Notes under the pieces: generated by a model
The model's input: the letters and a program-made list of their open reading frames with translations, nothing else
What the model was told of the DNA's origin: nothing
Database searches by the model: none
Assembly (NCBI GenBank): GCA_963924555.1
Contig: OZ004593.1
Location: 2,724,480-2,788,479, forward strand
Source: Crambe crambe
Lineage: Eukaryota; Porifera; Demospongiae; Poecilosclerida; Crambeidae
Reading direction: 5' to 3'
DNA: 64,000 bases
Position numbers and translations under genes: made by a program
Shown: piece by piece, positions 11,680 through 22,132 of the stretch
How the letters are laid out: the number at the start of each line of letters is the position of its first letter
How positions within the stretch are numbered: the first letter of the stretch is position 1

Positions 11680-11828
11680 TGTGTTCCTCTGTTTTCCTCT
11701 GGTTCCCTCTGTTCCTCTGTTTCTCTGTTCCATCTGGTTCCTTCTGTTCCGCTGTACGCGTCCCTCTGTCCCTCTGGTTCTCTCTGTTCCTTTGTTTACC
11801 TCTGGTTCCCTCTGTTTCCCTTTGTGAG
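11680..11828. repeat. TTCCCTCTG minisatellite, third array
   Basis: Imperfect copies of the CCTCTGGTTCC type; it lies 3' of SRCR-B as 8965-9055 lies 3' of SRCR-A. Confidence 0.75.
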
Positions 11829-11939
11829 GGTGATCATTTTTAATGTATAATGATAATTGATGGATCATTTACAAACAGTGATGCATGCATAGCTAAGTCA
11901 GGATATTGCATATTAAAACAGTGTTCACTACTTCATGTT

Positions 11940-13072
11940 CTACTGATGCTGGAGTTTGGAATAAGCCTTTTGGTCATCATCAATGGAAGCGCCTGTTTGG
12001 ATGGGGACCTCGTACATACCTCCCTCCATTTCCTCCGGCACTTGATAATCATGTTCCCCCTCTGTGGGATGTGGTTCATTCTTGATGATGTCATGGGTTG
12101 AGGAGACCCCTTCAAGAGTGCCATGAGTGGGGTTGTCCTGAGGACCAGTGGAACTGTATCGGACTAAGGGGCGAGGTTGGGAGGCAGAGATGGTGGAGTA
12201 ATACGTAGGTGGGATTAGCATAATCATCAGTTCTACAGCATTTATCAAATCAATGCAGTAGACATTAGACTCTACCTAGCTGACCTCTCCTGGACATTGT
12301 TTTTCTTTCTTTTAATCTTATGATATGACCATATCCACCCTAGAACCACACCCAACATCCCTACTGCCACAAGAGCTACCAGTGCCTCCAGACTTCCACT
12401 CAGAGCTGCACAGTTGTTCACTTCCTCAGCTGTCTGGTCCACTCCTCCTCCCGAGGTGTTCTCAGTAGGCACAGGGACTGTGACATCACTAGGTGGTGTA
12501 CAGTTATTGATGGTTTCTGTCACTGTTTTTGGTTCTTTGTGTCCTGCAAGTGAAAGAGATCCAGATTAATTAACTGCTTTCCAAACTTTGCTAGCACTTG
12601 ATATACATTTACTCACTGCATTCAATTCCTGCATCTTGGATACATCTAGCTATTCCCATCCTGCTGTTTAGTGCAGCTTAGAACTTCTACCATAGCATGA
12701 GTCCACAAAAGATTCTACTTCTTGATTTATTTATTATAAAGTTGTAAAACTGAGTATCTGTCACATGCTTATAGCTATACCTTGGTCAGAAAAACCCATC
12801 TGTCTGCAGGCAACACTTGCATCTTGTCTGCCCCATCGACCAGCACAAACAGCTCTCCAATCTCCTTCATCATCACACAACTCCAAACAACCAGCTGAAT
12901 CGTTCTGATTAATTATCCCTATGTATCTGATATCACCTGGCTCACACATAGCATCAGATCCTGTAATACCAGTTTTGATTGAATGAGAATGGATTATTAT
13001 ATACAACTTACTCAGTGGATATTGAGCAAATAATATTAGCAGCCACACCATAAGCATGATCCCGACCTTCAT
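11940..13072 (-). pseudogene. Single-SRCR receptor, copy B, disabled
   Basis: Homologues of all five exons are present: 13072-13012, 12960-12781, 12714-12617, 12543-12285, 12232-11940. Exons 1, 2 and 4 are intact. Exon 3 is 98 nt instead of 147: relative to copy C a 53-bp block is gone after AGAAGTTCT and a 4-bp GCTA is added later. The frame then meets a stop after CYGRSSKLH, which removes the second half of the SRCR domain. Exon 5 has a 7-bp insertion near its start (CCCACCTACGTATTACTCC versus CCCACGTACTCC), a second frameshift. The rest of the tail is still readable (YQVP, YEVP) and ends KAYSKLQHQ. Splice sites remain intact, so a transcript may be made. Skipping exon 3 would still leave half an SRCR. 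The damage looks recent because the neighbouring exons have few changes. Confidence 0.8.
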
Positions 13073-13460
13073 GGCAGTCTTGGGCACTAGAACTAGCAGT
13101 TAACTCTAATGAACTACAGCTTGTTTAGTTACATAATGATATGTATTACATGCCTTAATTAGGTAACCTATAATTATAGTGACATCAACAATAATCATAC
13201 ATATAGCTAGCTAGCTAATACGTACAGTAGTATTAGAATCATGTGTGTTTTTTGTTTCAGTGTGTAAATTTTGTACATCTAGCCACACAAAGTAAACATT
13301 TTCATTATTTCTTGGAAGTACTTATAACTAGCTAACTACCTAACTTGCTAGGACTGGATGATAGCTAGTGGAACGACCACTTTGGGAGACCAGGCACTGG
13401 ACTAAAAGTATAGAATTTCCTTATGTAGCTAGCTATCTTGCATATGTTTCCTCCAGGTAT

Positions 13461-13524
13461 TCTGCAGAGGATAGAGCCATTTCCTGCACATGTACTGTAG
13501 GAAATTTGGCCTATCCTCTGTAGA
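13461..13524. repeat. Short inverted repeat (hairpin)
   Basis: TCTGCAGAGGATAG...CCATTTCCT pairs imperfectly with AGGAAATTTGG...CTATCCTCTGTAGA around a 14-nt loop. Confidence 0.6.
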
Positions 13525-14682
13525 AAATTGGCTCTATCGGATAATTCTATAGCTACATTTCTAGGAAATTTAACTTTTGCCCAGTGTGGGGTCCGGGTGT
13601 TAGCTATAGTTAGTTAAACTGTGAATTAGCTACTGTAGTTTGGCAATATTTCATGTTACATGAGAACAATAATTATTCATGTTAAGGGTGCAGGCACACT
13701 CTGCCCACGCATGGTTGCTAGGGAAAATAACTTAAAAACTATTCATGATAGAAATTTCCACGTTATTAAGTATCAGAATAGTACTACATACACAAAAAAT
13801 AAAGGAGGACCAATCAAAATGACTGATGTTATGAATGATTTCATTCTCAAGGTAAACTGCGTTACATCTCAATGACCACTTGGAATCAATGGCTGATTTG
13901 TCAATTCACATTCTACTTTTCAATTTATCCATATAGGATCTTGTGTCTTGCACATTCTGTACTAGCTATAAACTAAACCAAAATGTAACTTTTTAGACCT
14001 TATCAAGTAGTTGCCATATGCAAAATATTGGCTCATTCCCATGCATAGTTCCTGAGTTGCAATGACTTATTCATTATTCATGCTAGCATGGATTTTATAT
14101 GTGCCAAAGCAGCAGCTGCTATTGTGTTTACTATCTGTTATTTTAGCGCGGTAGTGTTTACGTTTGTGGTTAATTAGTGCCTGTACTAGCGCATGCCTTG
14201 GTTACTATGTGCCACCACCACCCTTAATTTAATTTAGGATGTGTAGCTTGCTTTTAATTAGTGATTAACAGAATTGTTGATAGTAACATGCATGAAAATA
14301 TTTTAAAAACTTACTTACTGAGGTGTACATTATAGCTGATGAATTCTGTAATACTAAGTAGTGTACACCCATGGCATACAGAGGTCACTTTTGTGTGTTT
14401 TCTGTATAATAAATCATAGCAATTAGCTACCTTACAAGTAGCTATGAAGTATGTAGCTAGCTAGTAGTTATGTAACACTTTATTGCATATTATGTCCCTG
14501 ACCTGATTCATCTCATCTCCATCAATATCTCACCACTGTACAGAATCAGGGTTCTCCTCAGGCATAGCAGGCCACCACTATGCCTTCAATTCCTCCCTTA
14601 AAGTTATGCTTTATATCTTGTCACTATGCCTTCAGTTCTTTCCCCTATGCTGTATGTCTTATCACCATGCCTTCAATTCTCT

Positions 14683-14711
14683 CCCCCCCCCCCCCCCCCC
14701 CCCCCCCCCCC
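14683..14711. repeat. Poly-C run of 29
   Basis: Uninterrupted C homopolymer; its exact length is uncertain in any assembly. Confidence 0.9.
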
Positions 14712-15109
14712 ATTGGAAAGAAAGGCAAACACTAGTAGTAAGTGCATGATAATAGGTGCTAAGAAACACCAAAAATTTGATGAGTCAGCAGCTACTGTAT
14801 AGCTAGCGAGAAATTGTCAAGGACCAATATTTTCACAAAAAAATTACCTCTGTCACTTGTACATGCTCACATTGAGTATTGCTGGGGTAGGCATTATGAG
14901 AAAATTTTTGTGAGATAAATTTTCATTTGTTCCAATTCTCTCCACCCAATAAGGTAGGTCTACATTCCAAATGTCCTATAATATGTCATGATTAGTAGCT
15001 AGCTTGTAATTGTGAACTAGCTACACATCAATTAACCCTATCTTGTTTGCAGCTAGAGAGAGAGAGAAAATGACAATGACAGTGAGATTCGAAAAAGAGC
15101 TTCTGTAGA

Positions 15110-15213
15110 CGCGACGACCTTGTGCCCATAATATTATTTATCCTAACGACCCTTTTCCCAATAATGATACTCTACAAGCTTGCGCGCGCAAAGCGTGGTA
15201 GGATCCGAATGCT
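15110..15213 (+). promoter_or_regulatory. Likely promoter/5'UTR of the EF-hand gene
   Basis: A local CpG-rich island in AT-rich sequence just before the ATG, including GACGCGACGACC and the perfect palindrome TTGCGCGCGCAA (15180-15191). A similar CpG-rich palindromic stretch precedes the giant gene. Confidence 0.4.
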
Positions 15214-17641
15214 ATGTCTGAGCAAAAGTATTTAGAGAAGATACCCTGTAAGGACGTGAAGCTCCCTCCTACATACCAGCAAGAACACATCATAGTACTC
15301 ACTTCCAGAAGGCCCAATGAAAAGGATGGTTCCAAGCCAAAATTCTGCAGCAAATGTGAGAACTTGATAGGACAAGGTAGAATGGGAAACAATACGATCC
15401 ACTCAATACTTGCCTATAGACGTTGTCGCTGTCACAGACAGTTTAGATACAGGAAAGTACAAGAAGTCGAGATCAACAAAGAAGATGTGTACATTAATCA
15501 TAGAAAAGACAAAAATGTAGCTAAACAAGTTTTTAAGAAGGCAAATGAATGTAGAGGGAAAGTTGATATCAGTCCAAAACCAGCAAAGCCTAAGGTAAAA
15601 GCATCGCTCTTACCACCGATTTCACTACAAGCAACATCACTCATCAGTCCAATCAATACTGCTCCTGCAAATCTCACCTCTACATCTGCTGAACCAAATT
15701 TGCCACCCATTCCAAGGTAATGATGTTGATTGAGTTAAAGTAATTGTATTGATGCCAATAAACACTAACTTGATAGCTGCTCACAGGTATCAAGAATGCA
15801 ATTGCCTGCCTCTCCATTACCAACTCGAGTTGCTAAAAATAAATCGCACATTACAGAGGTATAGCTAGCTACTTTGAATACCCATAGTTATATTGCTGTT
15901 GCAATCAAGTGAATGGCTATGCTATAGTGCTTCTGTAAATAGCTACACATTGCTCTGAGCCAAATGTTGAATGACATAGTACCTTTAAAAAATATTAACG
16001 GGTACTAAATTTATCTAATTTTAGTTAGTTGAAAGTTCAATTCCTGCTTGAAATGCAATCATAAAATACCTTGAATGGTGAAAGCATGGGCCTAGTATCA
16101 ATAGTGTTTTGGAAATTAATATGAAAACCTTTGTAGCTACCTTGAAATCATAAGAATCACTAAATTTTGTACCAGTCAATTACTTGTGATCATTTTCATA
16201 GCTAGCTCATCTTGTGAAGTTTATCGATCAATCCAAGAGGAAGTATTTAAAGAACCTTTTCAAGGACACTGATAAAAATGGTGATGGGTAAGAACATGCT
16301 GCAGCTTTATAGCTAATAATATATATAATTAAAATTATCAACTTGCAGGCATGCCACATGTACAGAATTTTTAGGAAGTTTGCCAAAATATACTTCATCA
16401 AAGGTCAATCTCCTGAAAAAGGCAAGCTGCGTGGCTGGCTGGCTGGCTGTATATAAAAGTATATTATAGAGTGGCTAGCAATAATCATGCTTCCTTAAAT
16501 TTGCTATTAAGGAGTAATTAGTTCGCTATCCATGCATAATGTTGTGCAGTTTTATGAAGTCCTAAATGAAGCTACTTTCTTTGGCTGTCGTGAATTCTCC
16601 CTTTGCCATAGCATTGCTGAGAGAATGATGTATGTCTAATACATCTTTAGAGCTATAACTACAAAAATTTCTATTACTAATACTGCAGTGAATCAAGCTC
16701 ACATGCTGATGTGACCATAAAGTTTTTGAAGCAAGTTATCAGCCCTTTCATGGTATGAAATACATGTTTAGCAATCCATTGTGCCCATAGTGTTCATATC
16801 ATTCAGGTGTCACTAGCAGAGCATTCTATCAGTGGATACGTCACTGTCCAAATGATCAAAGTATATAACTAGTAGCTAAATCATATAGCTAGCCATCACT
16901 TTAACTATAACTAGCACCAAAAATTATGATGGATAGCTATTATAGCTAATTAGAATAAAATATATAGGACTCTGCTACAGATTTAAATCACAAGATGTGT
17001 GATGCACAGGTTAGCATTGCAGCCACTCATCTTCCTCAAGTAAGTTGACATTAATCTTAAGGGGGGGGGGTTCGCTCGCCAATTATGTGCATGCTCTGAT
17101 TGTAATTGCTTGATTGATTTCTACAACACTAGCTAGCACAATAGATACACTGGAAAAACAGAATTGTTATTTCAATAAACATAGCTGTTAGGTAAGACTA
17201 ATCATTGTTGAAACAACCAAACAGTTTGTTATATTCACCAGAAATATAGTGTCATTTTGACAGATTTAAAATAATTAACCTCAACTAACTAAGTAGGTTT
17301 GTTAAAATAACAATTTTGTTTTTGCAGTGTAGTAGGCACTTGGCTTATAAGTTAGGCTGTTAGGAATGCCAGATACGAACCTGACTTGATTGCACAATCA
17401 TGCATAATTATGATGTCACCTTTAAAAATCATCTGACTCTACCAAGATAGCTAACTAGTTAATTACTACAGTACAAAGGGATCACTACAGAGAAGTGAGG
17501 CAATTGAGAACTTAATTATTGTTCTAGCTAACCTTGTAAAATTTATATCTAGCGACTTTTTCTGTACAGATTTCTGCTAAAGATAAGTGTCACATTCTGG
17601 ATTGTTTAGCTTGTGCTCCATGTTTCCTTGTAGTCACCTGA
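15214..17641 (+). CDS. EF-hand protein of unknown family, nine exons
   Basis: Model: 15214-15716, 15795-15858, 16202-16287, 16349-16421, 16550-16629, 16689-16752, 16807-16860, 16968-17039, 17570-17641, giving 355 aa. The long first exon has a cysteine cluster (FCSKCENLIGQ and YRRCRCH, possibly metal-binding), a basic stretch and a Pro/Ser/Thr-rich end. Exons 3-4 encode a canonical EF-hand: helix RKYLKNLF, loop DKNGDGHATCTE with ligands at 1, 3, 5, 7, 9 and 12. A degenerate second EF-like pair follows (LLKKFYEVL...CREFSLCHSI). The tail is Cys-rich (CHILDCLACAPCF). Weak points: exon 2 fits the downstream phase only with acceptor 15795; the stronger-looking acceptor at 15787 breaks the frame. 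Exon 4 seems to use a GC donor (AAG|GCAAGC), otherwise AAG|GTCAAT at 16399. I do not recognise the family; a calcium-binding role is inferred from the loop. Confidence 0.65.
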
Positions 17642-18048
17642 GAAGTAACTCTTAGACTGGCTACTATAGTTGATTTTGATTTCAATAACAAAATAGCTAC
17701 TAGCTATAACTAACTAGTTAGCTATCATTATTTTAAAATGAGAACAATATGCAAAATTGAATGACACAGCTATGTGACCACAAGTAGTAGTCTGACGTAG
17801 CCAGCAGAACTCCAGTGCAAGGTCTCAGCACTGGCCCAGGCCCAAAAGCTTGCAATTCAATGTGACCATGGCCAGAAATGGTACACATACATATTTTTTG
17901 GCCAATGTTTCGTTCCACTGTCTGCATACAGTGCAGCCTTTGTATAAGCAATGTATTTAGCTACGTACGTATAAGCATCCAAACTATATGAGTAAACTAT
18001 AATGATCTACTGTAAAAACTCTCAAAAGGCTGTTATCCCATGTAGAAT

Positions 18049-18580
18049 ATGTTCGGTGGACCCTTGAAGCCTACTTTCCGTGAGTTCTTTCGCTGGCTTG
18101 AGCCTTTAAAGCTTAGGATAACCCCAACAGAAGTTGTAGATTGCCTTCTTGTCAGCAAAGGATCTTTAAGTGGCGTGGAGATGATGTAACGAGTGTAGAA
18201 ACGGCTTTTGTTAGGGCTTTGGTAGATGTTTTATGGCTATTGATGGACACCACAGTGTTTTTGCATCCCGAAGTGTGCTAATATTTCAATCTACTGGATA
18301 GCTACATACAACCTCCCTGAAATGTTGGAAGTGGAAAAAGAGAATCTTATGTTTGAATGTGTGCTAACTCATTGTTTGGGTGTATGCAAGGTGGATATTG
18401 GTGTGATCCTAATAGTAGGGGACGATGGGGTAGAATACCTCTTCATGAAATGGTCACCTTGATGTCATTTAGTATTTAATTGACACTCAGCACTCTGACC
18501 CATCATGCACAGATGAAGACAAATACATTCCCTTACATCATGCCAGTCTTAATGGTCACTTAGCCACAGTGAAGTATCTT
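18049..18580 (+). pseudogene. Ankyrin-protein fragment, plus strand, multiply broken
   Basis: An ATG at 18049 opens a 46-codon stretch (FREFFRWLEPLKLRITPTEV) ending at a stop. Coding-like text continues in shifted frames (DDVTSVETAFVRALVDVL, CDPNSRGRWGRIPLHE). The end, 18497-18580, reads as an ankyrin repeat (IPLHHASLNGHLATVKYL) before a stop. These are remnants of a sponge-type ankyrin gene with a non-ankyrin N-terminal domain. Confidence 0.7.
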
Positions 18581-18802
18581 TAAGTCTTCAATGAAGTACT
18601 TGATGACAGCCAATTTCCCATTAAGAGAAGCAAGGTGAAGAGATGTGTTGTTGTCCTTGTTCTTGGACATTGGGTCACATTTATGTTCCACAGTGAGGTA
18701 CTTCACTGTGGCTAAGTGACCATTCAGACTGGCATGATGTAAAGGAGTGTATTTGATTTCATCTATGCATGAAGGATCACAGGAGCAAGCTCTCCTTAAC
18801 AC
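18560..18802 (-). pseudogene. Ankyrin-repeat fragment, minus strand
   Basis: About 80 codons with two ankyrin repeats (TPLHHASLNGHLATVKYL, then TSLHLASLNGKLAVIKYF). Its first repeat, 18699-18782, is a near-perfect inverted copy of plus-strand 18497-18580, so the two fragments lie head to head as an 84-bp-arm inverted repeat. There is no complete gene around it. Confidence 0.75.
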
Positions 18803-18805
18803 TGA

Positions 18806-19027
18806 TGTTGGAGTTAGCCAGACTGTCTAAACTACATGTAGTCACAACATGCTGAAGTGCAGGAGAACCAGAGGGAAACAATTTTGCCCTAGGGTGATTG
18901 AAGATTGAAAGAGAAAATAAGTACTCAATGATAATTAATTGACTGTTTATAAACATGCAGTGTTAGCTACATGCATGTGATAGCATAAGTCAGGACGTTT
19001 CATAAACAGTGTTCACTACTTTCATGT
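18806..19027. other. Spacer 3' of SRCR-C
   Basis: Short AT-rich spacer sharing words with the 3' flanks of copies A and B (GATAGCATAAGTCAGGA). No gene is seen. Confidence 0.5.
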
Positions 19028-20185
19028 TCACTGATGATCAATGGAAGTGTGTGTTTGGATGGGGACCTCATACGTACCTTCCTCCATTTCCTCTGGCACT
19101 TGATAATCATGTTCCCCTTCTGTGGGGTGTGGTTCATTCTTGATAATATCATAGGTTGAGGAGACCCCTTCAAGAGTGCTATCAGTGGGGTTGTCCTGAG
19201 GGCCAGTGGAACTGTATCGGACTAAAGGGCGAAGTTGGGAGACAGATGTGGTAGAGTAGGTGGGATTTTCAAACAGAGCATGATCATCAGTTCTACAGCA
19301 TTATCAAATCAATGCAGTAGACATTAGTTTCTACAGTATATTTCAGCTAGCTGACCTCTCCTGGACATTGCTTTTCTTTCTTTTCATCTTCTGATACGAC
19401 CATATCCACCCTAGAACCACACCCAACATCCCTACTGCCATGAGAGCTACCAGTGCCCCCAGACCTCCACTCAGGGCTGCACAGTTGTTCACTTCCTTAG
19501 CCGTCTGGTTCACTCTTCCTCCAGTAGGCAAAGGGACTGTGACATCACTTGGTGGCATACAGTTATTGATGGTTTCTATCATTGTGTTTGGTTCTTTGTG
19601 TCCTGCAAGCTAAAGAGATCCAGAATAATTGATTAACTGCTTTCCAAACTTTACTAGCACTTTTATACTCACTGCATTCAATTCCTGCATCTTGGACACA
19701 TCTATTCCCATCCTGCTGTTTAGTACAGCTTAGAAGGTTTTCTTCATCTCCAGCACAGTCAAAATTATAGAACCTTCTTCTAAGAGAACTTTTGCCATAA
19801 TGTGAGTCCACAAAAGATTCTGCTTCTTGATTTATTTATAAAGTTGTAAAACTGAGTAGCTAGCTATATCTGTCACATGCCTAGCTATACGGTGTACCTT
19901 GGTCAGAAAAACCCATTTGTCTGCAGGCAACACTTGCATCTTGTCTGCCCCATCGACCAGCACACACAGCTCTCCAATCTCCTTCATCATCACACAACTC
20001 CAAATGACCAGCCAAATTGTTCTGATCAATTATCCCTATGTATCTGATATCACCTGGCTCACACATAGCATCAGATCCTGTAATGCCAGTTTTGATTGAA
20101 TGAGAATGGATTATACACACAACTTACTCAGTGGATATTGAGCAAATATTAGCAGCCACACCATAAGCATGATCCCGATCTTCAT
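19028..20185 (-). CDS. Single-SRCR type I membrane receptor, copy C
   Basis: Five exons: 20185-20128, 20077-19898, 19819-19673, 19602-19356, 19292-19028; frame closed, 298 aa. The layout matches copy A: signal peptide (MKIGIMLMVWLLIF), SRCR domain over exons 2-3 (second half FDCAGDEENLLSCTKQ), stalk five residues shorter than in A because GGGG-type codons are missing, TM helix, KMKRKK, tyrosine-rich tail. The tail keeps FENPTY, STYDII, DYQVP and TYEVP and ends earlier (THTSIDHQ). Conservation of the tyrosine motifs between A and C, while stalk and C-terminus drift, suggests that the signalling part is constrained. It sits about 6 kb from copy B, separated by the EF-hand gene and ankyrin debris. 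Confidence 0.88.
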
Positions 20186-20862
20186 GACAGTCTTTGGCAC
20201 TAGAACTAGCTACTAACAGTTAACTAATGAACTCCAGGTTGTTTAGCATATATATTACATGCCTTAAGTAGCTAACCTAGTCACGTCAGCAATTATCATA
20301 CATGATAATAGTATTAGAATCGTGTGTTTTTTATTTCAATGTATAAGTTTTGTACATCTAGCTACACAAGGTAAACATTTTCGGAAGAAACAGTATAAAT
20401 GTATTACTACACACAATCACTGCAGTGTAATATAATTATTAGCTAATGTACAGTCATACAATCAGCTAGCTACTGCAGTGTAATGTAGCTAAGAATGAAA
20501 AAAAAAAATTAATCATGAAGCATGAGTGGTATTGATATTATTAGAGTTTGATTTTCTTGAGAAAAGGAAAGTGCCCCCTAAAAGTAGTCCAGTGAGGTTT
20601 TAGCTATATAGCCTCAATGTGACAGCAGTTAAACTGAATTACTACACACAATTATTACAGTGCAATATAACGGCAGTTAATTGAACTGAATGCTTTCATT
20701 ATAGTGTAGCTAATGTAGGAAAGAATGAAAGAATCATACAAAGATTAGGAAATATGTAATGAAGTATGAGTAGCTATTAAATTTTGATTCTCTTGAGATG
20801 AGAAACTTGCCAAAAAGCCAACAAAATAAAACTTAGAGTGCTGAAGCTATAGCTATAGCCTT
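20186..20862. other. Upstream flank of SRCR-C, duplicated
   Basis: Closely resembles 10382-11030 upstream of copy A: shared GTTAACTAATGAACTCC-like sequence, TTTGATTTTCTTGAGAAAAG and CCAAAAAGCCAACAAA. It likely holds the promoter; no TATA-like consensus stands out. Confidence 0.6.
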
Positions 20863-21008
20863 TCCCTCTGGTTCCCTCTGGTTCCATCCATTTCCTCTGG
20901 TTTCCTCTGGTTCCCTCAGTTCCTCTGGTTCCCTCTGGTTCCATCCATTTCCTCTGGTTCCCTCTGGTTCCATCCATTTCCTCTGGTTCCCTCAGTTTCT
21001 CTGTTTCC
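20863..21008. repeat. TTCCCTCTG minisatellite, fourth array
   Basis: Copies of CTCTGGTTCCCTCTGGTTCC and CCATCCATTTCC; interrupted on its right by the LINE fragment. Confidence 0.8.
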
Positions 21009-21009
21009 T

Positions 21010-21976
21010 GCTCTATCCAAGGCCATGGACCTTGCAAGCCAACCAGGGGCCTCGAGCTGGTTGACTTCATTGCCAATCAAGGAGCACGGCTTCTGTCTCC
21101 ACAAGGGAGCCTTTTTTGACGCTTTGGCTCTATGGTATGGCTGGGCACCTAGCAAGACCCCCACACACTGTGCCTGTGGTGCGACATTCACTGTGGACCA
21201 CTTACTCTCCTGCTCTCGTGGAGGTTTTCCCTCCCTACGACATAATGAAGTCAGAGACCTAACAGCAAGACTTCTCACTGAAGTGTGCAATGATGTGCAA
21301 ATAGAGCCAGAGCTTCAGGAGATTACCACGGAGGTCTTACCTGAGCGAAGTGCAAATACCAACAATGGTGCAAGGCTGGATATCGCTGCCAGTGGTCTAT
21401 GGAGAGGCAGGCGCGAGAGGTCAATGGTGGATGTCAGGGTTTTCAACCCCATTCGCTCCTTCAAACAGCAGCTCCACCCTTGACAACTGCTACACCAAAC
21501 ATGAGCGTGAGAAAATACGTGCTTATGGACGTCGGGTAAGAGAAGTTGAACATGCTACTTTCGTCCCTCTAGTGATGTCTGCAACTGGTGGTCTCGCCAA
21601 ACAAGCGACCAATTTCTACAAGTGACTGGTATCCCTCCTCGCAGACAAGTGGATGCAACCCTACAGCACCACTTTGTACTGGCTGCGCTGTTCACTATCC
21701 TTTAGCCTACTCCGTTCAGCCATCCAGTGCATACGAGGTGCACGATCTTCAAGAGGTCATGCTGTGAAACTTTCACCAGTTGATCTGGTGACTGCAGAGG
21801 CCCTTCGACCCAATCCATTCCATCATCCAGTGCATGCACGCAGTGAGGACTGAACTTTTCTGTTTTTTTGCTTTTTTCTCTTGCTTTAATAATCAATATT
21901 TTTCTTCCTATTCTCCTCTTTCCTCTTTCTCTCCCTCATTTCAAAATTAAAATTACTAATTCATTCAAAAAAAAAA
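21010..21976 (+). mobile_element. 5'-truncated non-LTR retrotransposon tail (LINE), inactive
   Basis: Encodes the C-terminal region that follows the reverse transcriptase in a LINE type common in cnidarian and sponge genomes: a Cys/His motif (HCACGATFTVDHLLSC), GGFPSLRHNEVRD, LDIAASGLWRG, VREVEHATFVPLV, LSFSLLRSAIQCIRGARSS. No reverse-transcriptase catalytic domain remains. It is broken by a one-base frameshift at about 21448-21451 and an in-frame TGA at 21623-21625. It ends with a ~120-bp 3' UTR and an A-run (to 21976). The 5' junction lies inside the minisatellite, so truncation happened on insertion. Family name and target duplication were not determined. Confidence 0.8.
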
Positions 21977-21989
21977 TTGATGTCGTCAT

Positions 21990-22132
21990 CGATCATCTAA
22001 AGCTTCGCTCGCGCGCTAGCTGCTTTGCAGCTGCAAGCATGCGCACTAAGCATTCGCGCGTGCTAGCGCGCGATATCGATCTTATATCTTATATATCATC
22101 GCGAAAGGATTCTTAGTCTGCAGACAGCATTG
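21990..22132 (+). promoter_or_regulatory. Likely promoter/5'UTR of the giant gene
   Basis: CpG-rich and palindrome-rich (CTTCGCTCGCGCGCTAGC, CGCGCGTGCTAGCGCGCG) in AT-rich surroundings, ending just before the start codon at 22133. Placement is inferred from composition and position only. Confidence 0.4.

Larger units (their letters stand above)
10382..11939. other. Intergenic between SRCR-A and SRCR-B
   Basis: Holds the copy A upstream region, which is closely similar to 20186-20860 upstream of copy C, two minisatellite arrays and one MITE. No coding exon is recognised. Confidence 0.65.
13073..15213. other. Intergenic between SRCR-B and the EF-hand gene
   Basis: AT-rich spacer. The start (13073-13340) is the copy B upstream flank. 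It also contains a hairpin (13461-13524), imperfect ~50-bp repeats of ATGCCTTCAATTCTCTCCC (14570-14682) and a C-run. A 71-codon ORF at 13660-13875 has no recognisable feature and I do not call it a gene. Confidence 0.6.

Noticed and set aside
13660..13875. 71-codon ORF as a gene
   Set aside because: No domain, no neighbouring exons and no promoter-like context; length is within chance for AT-rich DNA.
18049..18189. 46-codon ORF as an intact small gene or last exon of the EF-hand gene
   Set aside because: Coding-like text continues in other frames after the stop and runs into ankyrin remnants, so it is a pseudogene fragment; the EF-hand gene already closes at 17641.
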